Shown piece by piece: positions 1-7,089 of a DNA stretch of 20,300 bases (position 1 is the first letter of the stretch; each line of letters begins with the position of its first letter). The translations under genes and the position numbers were made by a program. This DNA comes from Gaiellasilicea sp035575835 (GTDB lineage Bacteria > Actinomycetota > Thermoleophilia > Gaiellales > Gaiellaceae): contig DATLXM010000108.1 of the NCBI GenBank assembly GCA_035575835.1, forward strand, positions 1 to 20,300. The letters run 5' to 3'. The notes under the pieces were generated by a model that was not told the DNA's origin, searched no databases, and was given only the letters and a program-made list of their open reading frames with translations.

Positions 1-467
1 GCGATCGCGAGCGCGACGTGGCTGTGGCCGACGAGGACGAGCGGATCCTCCGTCGAGGCGAGCGCGGCCGCCGCCGCAGCCGCGTTGAGCACGTACTCCC
101 ACACCGGATCGCGCGGGCTCCCGTGAGCGAGCGTGACGCCGTCGGCCTTCCCGGCGGGGGAGAGCGAGCCCAGATAGGTGGCGGACGCCTCGTCCAGCAC
201 CGTCTTCGTCCAGCGCGCGGCCTCGCCGGCCTCACCTGCGAACGTGGCGAGGTCGATCTGACCGAGGACTGCGAGATCGTGGTTGCCGACGAGGCAGAGC
301 GCCGCCTTCTCACGGACGAGCGCCACGCACTCGTTCGGCCGCGGGCCGTAGCCGACCAGGTCGCCGAGGCACCACAGCTGGTCGACCGCCGCGGCCTCGA
401 CATCGACGAGGACCGCCTCGAGGGCGTGCAAATTTGCGTGAATGTCCGAGATGACTGCGATCCGCAT
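1..467 (-). CDS. Metallophosphoesterase (calcineurin-like), 5' part
   Basis: This is a - strand gene starting with ATG at 467 and running off the left edge, so only the first 155 residues are visible. The frame is open throughout. I read the classic metallophosphoesterase signature in order: DIHAN (D8, H10), GDLVGYGP (D36), GNHD (N62, H63), AHGSP near the middle and GHSH close to the window edge. These are the ligands of a two-metal site in the YfcE/MJ0936-like phosphodiesterase branch. Such enzymes hydrolyse phosphodiesters or phosphomonoesters in the cytoplasm; the substrate cannot be read from sequence. There is no signal peptide. Its ATG overlaps the likely ATG of the divergent M48 protease, so the two promoters must lie inside each other's coding sequence. 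The family call is firm; the cellular role is unknown. Confidence 0.88.
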   Translation of the reverse strand, partial: MRIAVISDIHANLHALEAVLVDVEAAAVDQLWCLGDLVGYGPRPNECVALVREKAALCLVGNHDLAVLGQIDLATFAGEAGEAARWTKTVLDEASATYLGSLSPAGKADGVTLAHGSPRDPVWEYVLNAAAAAAALASTEDPLVLVGHSHVALAI

Positions 468-1638
468 GGGGCTCTGGGCGAGCCTAACCGCCGCGTGGCT
501 CGCCGTCGCGTTCCTCCTCTGGCGGACGAGCACGCCGAGCGGGGGCGTGCCCGACCTGGATGCCGCCTCGCTCTTCGACCCCGACATGCTCGCGCGAAAC
601 GCTCGCTACGAGAATGGCCTCGCCTCTCTCTGGGCGCTCGGCCTCCTCGCGCAGGCCGGTGCCTTGATCCTGCTCGCGCGGCGGCTGCCGCGCCTCCATG
701 GCCCACTGCTTCTCCGAGCGCTCGAAGCCGGAGCGCTCGTCTTCGCCACTGCCTGGCTCGCCGCGCTTCCGTTCCGGCTCGCCGCGCACGCCTGGCGCCG
801 CCACTACGAGATCACGGAGCTCGGCTACCTCCGCTTGATCGGCGGCCCCTGGTCGACGACCCTCGGTGAGCTTGCCCTGGCGGCGCTCGCCGGGGGAGCG
901 GTGGTGGCAGCGGGGTCGTTGCTCGGCCGCCGCGCCTGGCTCGGGCTCTGGGCTGCGTTCGTTGCGCTCGCGGCCGCCTACGTGCTCGTCTACCCGAGCC
1001 TCCTGGCCCCGAGGTTGAAGCCGCTCGAGGATCGCGTCCTCTTGGCTCAGATCCAGGCGCTCGCCGACGAGGCCGGGGTCGGGCCGACGGAGGTGGAGGT
1101 GCGGAAGGCCCGCGAACGGACCCGCGCCGTGAACGCCGAGGCGATCGGCGCAGGCCCGACGACGCGCGTGATCCTCTGGGACACGCTTCTCGCGCCGCAG
1201 GTCGGTCGTGGCGAAATTCGCTTCGCCGTCGCCCACGAGCTCGGACACGTGGCCCGTACCCACGCGTGGAAGGGAGTGGGGTGGTTCGCCCTGCTCGCGT
1301 TCCCGGGCGTCTGGTTGCTCGCCCGCTGGGCGCCGCTCGCCGACCCGCGCGGGCTGCCGCGCGTGGCGCTCGTCCTCCTCCTGCTTCAGCTCGCCTCGCT
1401 CCCGCTCGCGAACGCGATCACACGCCATTACGAGGCCGAGGCGGACGCGGTCGGCCTGCGGCTGACCGGGGACTCGCGTTCAGCCGAGGCGCTCTACCGG
1501 CGCTTCGCGCGCACGAGCCTGAGCGACCCCGACCCGCCGCTCCTCCTTCATCTGCTCCTCGACACCCACCCGACCCTCGTCGAGCGGATCGCTATGGCTC
1601 GCGCGGCGGCGACTCCGGCAGATCCTGGATTCCCTTGA
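466..1638 (+). CDS. M48 family (Ste24-like) membrane zinc metalloprotease
   Basis: This 390-aa integral membrane protease carries a zinc site HELGH at residues 257-261 and a downstream YEAEAD motif (E323 as probable third zinc ligand, D327). A THPTLVERI segment near the C-terminus is typical of M48 proteins. About seven hydrophobic segments are visible (roughly 4-19, 53-71, 85-107, 133-153, 158-180, 271-288, 300-319), matching the CAAX-protease/Ste24 architecture. The frame also allows an ATG at 442, but that would lie inside the conserved N-terminus of the divergent phosphoesterase. I therefore chose ATG 466; neither start has a good ribosome-binding site. The 3' end overlaps the convergent DUF3467 gene by 47 bp. 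The likely role is membrane-protein quality control or peptide processing. The family is clear; the substrate is not known. Confidence 0.9.
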   Translation: MGLWASLTAAWLAVAFLLWRTSTPSGGVPDLDAASLFDPDMLARNARYENGLASLWALGLLAQAGALILLARRLPRLHGPLLLRALEAGALVFATAWLAALPFRLAAHAWRRHYEITELGYLRLIGGPWSTTLGELALAALAGGAVVAAGSLLGRRAWLGLWAAFVALAAAYVLVYPSLLAPRLKPLEDRVLLAQIQALADEAGVGPTEVEVRKARERTRAVNAEAIGAGPTTRVILWDTLLAPQVGRGEIRFAVAHELGHVARTHAWKGVGWFALLAFPGVWLLARWAPLADPRGLPRVALVLLLLQLASLPLANAITRHYEAEADAVGLRLTGDSRSAEALYRRFARTSLSDPDPPLLLHLLLDTHPTLVERIAMARAAATPADPGFP

Positions 1639-1888
1639 TCGTCGAGTACTTCGACCACGAGTCTCCGAGCGCGTCGAGCAGCTCCTTCGTGAACTTCGGC
1701 GACATGTTGACCCGAGAGACAACGTAACCTGGAATATCGCCCTCCTCGACCTCGTGGTCGATTCGCGCGAAAGTGAGCGTGAACTCGTAGTCCGAGAAGG
1801 AGATGTTGGCGAAGTTCGCGTAGACGCCGACGAGCTTGTCGGGCTCGATCTGGATGTTGAGCTGGCGTTCCGGAGTGTCGTCTTCCAC
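1592..1888 (-). CDS. DUF3467 family small protein
   Basis: This 98-aa cytoplasmic protein begins at GTG 1888. The core YANFANISFSDYEFTL, followed by VVSRVNMSPKF and a LLDAL helix, matches the DUF3467 family, whose members are about 100 residues long and have no established biochemical role. A longer frame runs back to 1966 but would enter argS in antisense, so I rejected it. The conserved part starts shortly after the GTG (EDDTPERQLNIQI). The 3' end overlaps the 3' end of the M48 gene. Only 22 bp separate its start from the divergent argS start, so the two promoters probably overlap. There are no cysteines and no transmembrane segment. Confidence 0.85.
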   Translation of the reverse strand: MEDDTPERQLNIQIEPDKLVGVYANFANISFSDYEFTLTFARIDHEVEEGDIPGYVVSRVNMSPKFTKELLDALGDSWSKYSTIKGIQDLPESPPREP

Positions 1889-1910
1889 GCGCCTACGATA
1901 CAAAGGACGG

Positions 1911-3428
1911 ATGGTGGCGGACGCGATCAAGAGGCTCGAAGCAGCCGTCGGCGAGGTGGCCGGCACAGAGGTCGCGCTCGAGCGGCCCGCAGACCCTGCT
2001 CACGGCGACTACGCGACGAACGTGGCGCTCAAGCTCGCCGGCGCGCGCAAGCAGCCGCCGCGGGCGATCGCGGACGAGCTCGTGGCGAAGGCGCTCGAGC
2101 TTCCCTCGGTCGAACGCGCGGAGGTCGCCGGGCCCGGCTTCGTCAACCTCTGGCTCGGCCCGGCCTGGTACGGCGACACGTTGGGCGAGATCCTCGCGGC
2201 GGCAGACAGCTACGGCGCAGGGTCGGCGAGCCCGCCCGAGAGGGTGCAGGTCGAGCTCGTCTCCGCGAACCCGACCGGGCCGATTCCGGTCTCGGCGGCG
2301 CGCAACGGCGCCTACGGCGACTCGGTCGCGCGGCTGCTGGACTTCGCCGGCCACGCGGTCGAGCGGGAGTACTACTACAACGACGCGGGCACGCAGCTGG
2401 ACCGCTTCCGGGCCTCGGTCGAAGCGGCGCGGCGCGGGCAGCCGATCCCTGAGGACGGCTACCACGGTGAGTACATCGCAGAGCTGGCCAGGGAGGAAGG
2501 TGACCCGGTTCCCGAGATGCTGCGCCGGATCGAGGCCTCGATGGAGCGGTTCCGGATCGACTTCGACTCGTGGAGCCGTCAGAGCGAGCTCGAGACGCGG
2601 TTGCCGGCCCTCCTGCCGCTCCTCGACACCTACGAGAAGGAGGGCGCGCTCTGGGCCCGTTCCTCCGCGTACGGGGACGAGGACGATCGCGTCCTGCTGC
2701 GATCGGAGAACCGGACGCCGACCTACCGCGCGGCTGACGTGGCCTACCTCCGCGACAAGCTCGACCGGGGTTTCGAGCGGGCGATCTACGTTCTCGGCGC
2801 CGACCACCACGGCACCCGCAACTGGTACGCCGCGATCGCCCGGATGCTCGAGCTCGATCCCGAGCGCGTCGAGGTGCTCCTCTACCAGTTCGTCCATCTC
2901 GTCCAGGGCGGCGAGACGACGAAGATGTCGAAGCGGGCGGGCAACCTGGTCACGATCGACGAGCTGATGGACGAGGTCGGCGTCGATGCGGCCCGCTGGT
3001 ACCTCGTCAACCGCGACCACGACCAGACGATCGAGATCGACATCGACCTCGCGCGGGAGAAGAGCGCGAAGAACCCGGTCTACTACGTCCAGTACGCCCA
3101 CGCGCGGATCGCGAGTGTGCTCCGGAACGCCGACGGCGCGGCCGTCTCGGCCGAAGCACCCGGCGAGCTGGCGACCGAGGAGCGCGATCTCGTCAAGCGG
3201 CTCGCGGAGTTTCCGGCGGTCGTGGCCGAGGCGACCGAGCGCCGCGGCCCGCACGCGCTCCCGAACTACGCGATCCGGCTCGCCGACGACTTCCACCGCT
3301 TCTACCACCACCACAAGGTGCTCGGCTCCGAGACCGAGGCGTTCCGGCTCGCGCTCTGCACCGCGGCGAAGACGGTGATCGCGCGCTCGCTCGACCTCGT
3401 AGGCGTCGAAGCTCCGGAATCGATGTAG
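1911..3428 (+). CDS. argS: Arginyl-tRNA synthetase with degenerate HIGH motif
   Basis: This 505-aa class I synthetase charges tRNA-Arg with arginine. From the N-terminus it has an Add-1 domain (about 1-90, with the HGDYATNVAL stretch), the catalytic Rossmann fold starting at SANPTGP (118-124), GADHHG (296-301), an intact KMSKR loop (338-342) and a C-terminal anticodon-binding DALR domain (about 385-505). The start is ATG 1911, preceded by AAAGGA; an upstream ATG at 1836 would run antisense into the DUF3467 gene. The odd feature is that the HIGH position, normally HxGH after NPTGP, reads PVSA (126-129), so both catalytic histidines are absent. Flanking residues (AARNGAYGDS, YYYNDAG) remain typical. 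It is shorter than most bacterial ArgRS (about 550-580). The frame is uninterrupted and the rest is well conserved, so I expect a functional enzyme. Confidence 0.93.
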   Translation: MVADAIKRLEAAVGEVAGTEVALERPADPAHGDYATNVALKLAGARKQPPRAIADELVAKALELPSVERAEVAGPGFVNLWLGPAWYGDTLGEILAAADSYGAGSASPPERVQVELVSANPTGPIPVSAARNGAYGDSVARLLDFAGHAVEREYYYNDAGTQLDRFRASVEAARRGQPIPEDGYHGEYIAELAREEGDPVPEMLRRIEASMERFRIDFDSWSRQSELETRLPALLPLLDTYEKEGALWARSSAYGDEDDRVLLRSENRTPTYRAADVAYLRDKLDRGFERAIYVLGADHHGTRNWYAAIARMLELDPERVEVLLYQFVHLVQGGETTKMSKRAGNLVTIDELMDEVGVDAARWYLVNRDHDQTIEIDIDLAREKSAKNPVYYVQYAHARIASVLRNADGAAVSAEAPGELATEERDLVKRLAEFPAVVAEATERRGPHALPNYAIRLADDFHRFYHHHKVLGSETEAFRLALCTAAKTVIARSLDLVGVEAPESM

Positions 3429-3441
3429 GAGGGTCGATGTA

Positions 3442-3597
3442 GTGCTCAAGGTTGAAGTCATCCTCGGCGTGATCGCGAGCTCGCTCGCGATCCTGACGTT
3501 CTTCGTCCGCGCCCTCGTGAACATCCGCCGGGGCCGCCGGGAGAGGAAGAGCGGGGAGGAGTCGCGCCGCCGAGGTGAAATCACTCGAGGAGAGTGA
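3442..3597 (+). CDS. Small single-pass membrane protein upstream of SPFH gene
   Basis: This 51-aa open frame starts at GTG 3442, with a strong AGGAGGG ribosome-binding site at 3427-3433 and 8-nt spacing. It opens with MLKVEVILGVIASS, a hydrophobic helix of about 20 residues (roughly 5-27), and continues into a highly basic tail rich in R, K and E (RRGRRERKSGEESRRR). This suggests a single-pass membrane protein with a cytoplasmic tail. Its TGA (3595-3597) overlaps the GTG start of the SPFH gene by 3 bases in a GTGA junction, so translation of the two is probably coupled. I do not recognise the family. The ribosome-binding site, hydrophobic helix and junction argue that it is real, but no homology is visible. 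Confidence 0.6.
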   Translation: MLKVEVILGVIASSLAILTFFVRALVNIRRGRRERKSGEESRRRGEITRGE

Positions 3598-4535
3598 GCT
3601 ACATCATCATCTCCACGATCGTCCTGATCGTCGCCACGATGTCGATCCTGAACGGGGTCGGCCTCCGCCGGCAGGGCAAGCGCGACGAGGGGACGGCCTG
3701 GATCCTCGGCTCCGCCTTCGCGATCGTGATCGTCGTGGGTGGCTGGGGCGCCTTCCGCTCATTCCACTCGGTCAACGCCGGCCATGTCCTCGTCGTCCGC
3801 CAGTTCGGCGAGATCATCGGCCAGCGCCCGGCGGGCTTCCAGACGATCGCGCCGTGGCAGAGCGCCGAGGAGGTCTCGACCCAGGTCGAGAGCCAGCGCT
3901 TCCAGATGGACGACCGCACGACCCCCGCCGAGGGCGTGATCCCCTCGGGCCCCGCGGTCAGCGAGGAGACGCAGCCGGTCTACGCCGTCGTCACGCTCAA
4001 CTACCGGGTCTCGGAGACCGCGATCCAGGACCTCTACACGGAGGTCGGACCCGCCTTCTTCGACAAGGTGGTGGCGCCCCGCGTCTTCCAGGTCTTCAAG
4101 AACGAGACGGTCAAGTTCAAGTCGATCAACGTCGCCCCGAACCGTGAGCAGATCCGGACCGAAGTCCAGGAGGCGCTCGACCGGCAGCTCCAGGGCTTCT
4201 CGATCGACGTCGTCGACTTCCTGATCAACGACCTCAAGTTCCCCGAGGAGTTCACGCAGGCGATCGAGCGGAAGCAGGTCGCGACGCAGGACGCACTCGC
4301 AGCGAGGCAGAAGGTCGAGCAGTCCAAGGCCGAGGCGCAGCAGGAGATCGAGCGTGCGCGCGGCCAGGCCCAGGCCCAGCGGCTCCGCGCCAGCTCACTC
4401 ACCGACCGCAACCTCCAGTTCGAGGCGCTCCAGATCCTCAAGGCGGCGCCGCCGCAGATCGTCTTCCTCCCCGCCGGGCAGGGGAACCTGCTCGATCCGT
4501 CGACCTTCCTCAAGTCGGCAGCCACCACGCCGTAA
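3594..4535 (+). CDS. SPFH/band-7 (prohibitin-type) membrane protein
   Basis: This 313-aa protein has two hydrophobic segments at the N-terminus (about 4-20 and 36-54) and then a band-7/SPFH domain (about 57-240). That domain opens with HSVNAGHVLVVRQFGEI and contains PRVFQVFKNET and DFLINDLKFPEEF. A charged helical stretch rich in A, E, Q and R follows (about 235-280), as in stomatin and prohibitin proteins that oligomerise at the membrane. The GTG start at 3594 overlaps the stop of the 51-aa protein. Family members scaffold membrane microdomains and regulate membrane proteases. The nearby M48 protease is a tempting partner, but no operon links them. The specific function is unknown. Confidence 0.88.
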   Translation: MSYIIISTIVLIVATMSILNGVGLRRQGKRDEGTAWILGSAFAIVIVVGGWGAFRSFHSVNAGHVLVVRQFGEIIGQRPAGFQTIAPWQSAEEVSTQVESQRFQMDDRTTPAEGVIPSGPAVSEETQPVYAVVTLNYRVSETAIQDLYTEVGPAFFDKVVAPRVFQVFKNETVKFKSINVAPNREQIRTEVQEALDRQLQGFSIDVVDFLINDLKFPEEFTQAIERKQVATQDALAARQKVEQSKAEAQQEIERARGQAQAQRLRASSLTDRNLQFEALQILKAAPPQIVFLPAGQGNLLDPSTFLKSAATTP

Positions 4536-4550
4536 TAAGATCGGCGTCGA

Positions 4551-5543
4551 ATGACCGGCGCCCCCGACCGCAACCTCGCCCTCGAGCTCGTCCGGGTCAC
4601 CGAGGCCGGCGCCCTCGCCGCGTCCGGCTGGGTCGGCCGCGGCCAGAAGGAGAGCGCGGACGAGGCTGCGGTGGACGCGATGCGCGCCGTCCTCGGCACC
4701 GTCGGGATGCGCGGCGTCGTCGTGATCGGCGAGGGGGAGAAGGACGATGCCCCGATGCTCTACAACGGCGAGGAGGTCGGCGACGGGAGCGGCCCCGAGG
4801 TCGACGTCGCCGTCGATCCGCTCGAAGGGACGCGCCTGACCGCGCTCGGGCAGCCGAACGCGATCTCCGTGATCGCCGTCGCCGAGCGCGGGACGATGTT
4901 CGACCCGGGCGACGCCTTCTACATGGACAAGATCGCGGTGGGGCCCGAGGCAGCGGATGCGATCGACATCAACGCGACGCCGACCGAGAACGTGCGCGCC
5001 GTGGCGAAGGCGAAGGGCCTCGACGTCACCGAGGTGACCGTCGTCGTGCTCGAGCGCGACCGCCACGAGCAGCTGATCGGGGAGCTCCGCCAGTCAGGGG
5101 CTCGCGTCAACCTGATCCGGGACGGCGACGTCGCCCCCTCGATCGCCGCTGCCCAGGCGTTCGCGGGCGTGGACATCCTGATGGGGATCGGCGGTACGCC
5201 CGAGGGCGTCATCTCCGCGGCCGCGATCAAGTGCTTCCGCGGCGCGATCCAGGGGAAGCTCTGGCCGCGTTCCGACGAGGAGCGCGCGGCACTCGTCGCG
5301 GCCGGGATCGACGTCGACCGCGTGCTCACGACGGACGACCTCGTCCGGGGCGACGACGTCTTCGTCGCAGCCACCGGCGTCACGAGCGGCGTCTTCCTCC
5401 GCGGCGTCCGGGTCAACCGAAGCGGCGCCGAGACCGAGTCGATCGTGATGCGCTCACGCTCGGGCACCGTGCGGCGGATCGCCGCCTACCACCCTTCCGA
5501 CAAGGTTCGCGACCTGATGAAAGGACGACTCGATGGGAACTGA
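4551..5543 (+). CDS. glpX: Class II fructose-1,6-bisphosphatase
   Basis: This 330-aa enzyme removes the 1-phosphate of fructose-1,6-bisphosphate in gluconeogenesis. Visible GlpX signatures are WVGRGQKESADEAAVDAMR (27-45), GEGEKDDAPMLYNGE (60-74), the metal/substrate loop DPLEGTRLTALGQPNA (89-104) and GIGGTPEGVISAAAIK (212-227). Length matches the family. In E. coli GlpX the GRGDK aspartate is a metal ligand; here that position is glutamine (Q32), a possible change in metal coordination. The start is ATG 4551, 15 bp after the SPFH stop, without a strong ribosome-binding site. Its 3' end overlaps the aldolase start by 11 bp, so the two are almost certainly co-translated as a gluconeogenic unit. 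Sedoheptulose-bisphosphatase activity cannot be excluded. Confidence 0.93.
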   Translation: MTGAPDRNLALELVRVTEAGALAASGWVGRGQKESADEAAVDAMRAVLGTVGMRGVVVIGEGEKDDAPMLYNGEEVGDGSGPEVDVAVDPLEGTRLTALGQPNAISVIAVAERGTMFDPGDAFYMDKIAVGPEAADAIDINATPTENVRAVAKAKGLDVTEVTVVVLERDRHEQLIGELRQSGARVNLIRDGDVAPSIAAAQAFAGVDILMGIGGTPEGVISAAAIKCFRGAIQGKLWPRSDEERAALVAAGIDVDRVLTTDDLVRGDDVFVAATGVTSGVFLRGVRVNRSGAETESIVMRSRSGTVRRIAAYHPSDKVRDLMKGRLDGN

Positions 5544-6558
5544 GCTACACGACACCGCCCAGGAGCTCGTCGCCGGCAACCGAGGCATCCTCGCCGCCGA
5601 CGAGAGCTCCGGCACGATCAAGAAGCGCTTCGACACGATCGAGCTCGAGTCGACCGAGGAGAGCCGGCGCGCCTACCGCGACATGCTCTTCACGACGCCC
5701 GGGATCGAGGAGTTCGTCAGCGGCGTCATCCTCTACGACGAGACGCTCCGCCAGTCCGCGGTCGACGAGACGCCCTTCGCGAAGCTCCTCGCGGACAAGG
5801 GAATCATCCCCGGGATCAAGGTCGACACGGGTGCAAAGGATCTCGCCGGCGCTCCCGGCGAGCAGGTGACCGAGGGCCTCGACGGCCTCCGCGAGCGGCT
5901 CGAGGAGTACCGCGGGCTCGGCGCCCGATTTGCGAAGTGGCGTGCCGTGATCACGATCGGGGACGGGATCCCCACCGCCTACTGCATCGAGGCGAACGCC
6001 CACGCCCTCGCCCGCTATGCGGCGCTCTGCCAGGAGCAGGGAATCGTTCCGATCGTCGAGCCGGAGGTCCTGATGGACGCCGACAACGACATCGAGACCT
6101 GCTACCGGGCGACGAAGCGGACGCTGCACAAGGTCTTCGACGAGCTCTACCACCAGCGGGTCGATCTTCAGGGCATGCTTCTGAAGCCGAACATGGTCAT
6201 CTCCGGGAAAGGCTCGTCGACGCAGGCGAGCGCGAAGGAGGTGGCCGAGTGGACGCTGCGCTGCTTCCGCGAGACGGTGCCCGCGGCGGTGCCGGGGATC
6301 GTCTTCCTGTCAGGCGGTCAGTCCGACGAGACGGCGAGTCAGAACCTGAACGCGATCAACTCGCGCGGGCCGCAGCCGTGGGTGCTCTCATTTTCGTACG
6401 GTCGGGCGCTCCAGGCACCCGCGCTGAAGGCGTGGGGTGGAAAAGCCGAGAGCGTCGAGGCCGGTCAGTCCTTCCTCGCCCTCCGCGCGCGCTGCAACAG
6501 CGCCGCCGTGGCGGGGCGCTACTCGGCCGGGATGGAGGAGCTCGCGAAGTCCGGTTAG
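5533..6558 (+). CDS. Class I fructose-bisphosphate aldolase
   Basis: This 341-aa Schiff-base aldolase interconverts fructose-1,6-bisphosphate with dihydroxyacetone phosphate and glyceraldehyde 3-phosphate. It is of the metazoan/plant type: GILAADESSGTIKKRF at 18-33 (D23), GIKVDTG (K96), AKWRAVI (K135, R137), IVEPEVL (E176, E178) and the Schiff-base lysine in LLKPNMV (K218), followed by SGGQSDETA and WVLSFSYGRALQAPAL. It lacks the C-terminal tyrosine tail of the rabbit enzyme. The start is ATG 5533 with AAGGA at 5521-5525, inside the end of glpX. It supplies the substrate for the overlapping phosphatase. Its stop codon (TAG 6556-6558) shares two bases with the stop of the convergent cold-shock-domain gene. 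Confidence 0.94.
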   Translation: MGTELHDTAQELVAGNRGILAADESSGTIKKRFDTIELESTEESRRAYRDMLFTTPGIEEFVSGVILYDETLRQSAVDETPFAKLLADKGIIPGIKVDTGAKDLAGAPGEQVTEGLDGLRERLEEYRGLGARFAKWRAVITIGDGIPTAYCIEANAHALARYAALCQEQGIVPIVEPEVLMDADNDIETCYRATKRTLHKVFDELYHQRVDLQGMLLKPNMVISGKGSSTQASAKEVAEWTLRCFRETVPAAVPGIVFLSGGQSDETASQNLNAINSRGPQPWVLSFSYGRALQAPALKAWGGKAESVEAGQSFLALRARCNSAAVAGRYSAGMEELAKSG

Positions 6559-6797
6559 CGGGACGAGCGGCGGCGGGCCCTGCCGACGTTCTTCTCGACG
6601 ATCACCGAGACCTCGGTGGCGATCCGGCCCTCGGCCGTCTCCACCGGGGTCAGCTCGACGGCGAGGCCGGCGCAGCGTCCCTCCGGAGCGTGACCCGGAG
6701 CAAAGCCGGCGCGGTTGACCGCGATCCGCTCGTCGTCTGCCGTGCGGATGAAGCCATAGTCCTTCTCCGCATTGAAGAAGAGCATCTTTCCCTGCAC
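6555..6797 (-). CDS. Divergent cold-shock-domain protein
   Basis: This 80-aa protein starts at GTG 6797 with an AGGGAG ribosome-binding site about 7 nt upstream. The opening MQGKMLFFNAEKDYGFI matches the beta1-beta2 part of the cold-shock domain, including an RNP1-like KDYGFI. The RNP2 position, normally VFVHFS, reads IAVNRAGF, so the aromatic and histidine nucleic-acid contacts are lost. The tail is basic (GRARRRSSR). Cold-shock-domain proteins bind single-stranded RNA or DNA; this one may bind weakly or have a different ligand. A tandem 12-bp repeat lies just upstream. The stop overlaps that of the convergent aldolase. A longer frame back to 6872 has no ribosome-binding site and is unlikely. 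Confidence 0.8.
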   Translation of the reverse strand: MQGKMLFFNAEKDYGFIRTADDERIAVNRAGFAPGHAPEGRCAGLAVELTPVETAEGRIATEVSVIVEKNVGRARRRSSR

Positions 6798-6829
6798 GTT
6801 CCGTCTCCCTCTGTCGCCCGGTCGGCCTC

Positions 6830-6853
6830 CCAGTCTAGCGGCCAGTCTAGCGG
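6830..6853. repeat. Perfect 12-bp tandem repeat (2 copies) upstream of the cold-shock-domain gene
   Basis: The unit ccagtctagcgg occurs twice back to back, 33 bp upstream of the GTG of the cold-shock-domain gene. Read on the - strand, each unit contains TAGACT, a 4/6 match to a -10 box. It may be a duplicated promoter element or an operator; no function is demonstrated. Confidence 0.7.
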
Positions 6854-6991
6854 CTCCACGCGGAGGTTTCACTCCGAAAAATGGCGGCTACACTACGGGT
6901 ACAGCTGCATACGACATCGCAGCCGCACGCACACTGCGGGCTCCCAAGCCACTGGAGCCCGCGCAACGCCGCCCTCAATCATCGGGTCGGA

Positions 6992-7089
6992 GCCGGTTTC
7001 GGCCGGAAGCGAGGCTCGCAGGGGGACCGAGATGTCGGCGCGAAGACAAGCAGATCTGGCGGACGATCGGCAAGCGCCGGTTTCGGCCG
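6992..7089. repeat. 14-bp direct repeat flanking the start of the sigma/ANTAR gene
   Basis: The sequence gccggtttcggccg occurs at 6992-7005 and again at 7076-7089, 84 bp apart. The first copy is in the leader and the second inside the first codons of the sigma/ANTAR gene. It could be a small duplication or a chance GC-rich match. Confidence 0.45.

Noticed and set aside
18..869. 283-codon + strand frame at the left edge
   Set aside because: It runs opposite the metallophosphoesterase, whose - strand motifs (DIHAN, GNHD, GHSH) are unmistakable.
1893..3584. Long - strand open frame (563 codons) opposite argS
   Set aside because: It is the antisense shadow of a conserved gene; its product is arginine/leucine/valine-rich with no recognisable domain. 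High GC makes such frames common.
6885..6910. TACACT at about 6892 as a -10 box for the sigma/ANTAR unit
   Set aside because: No hexamer 16-18 nt upstream resembles a -35 better than 3/6, so the promoter is not supported.
5937..7031. Upstream extension of the sigma/ANTAR frame into the aldolase gene
   Set aside because: The frame is open by chance within the aldolase. Recognisable sequence begins only after ATG 7032, which has a ribosome-binding site.
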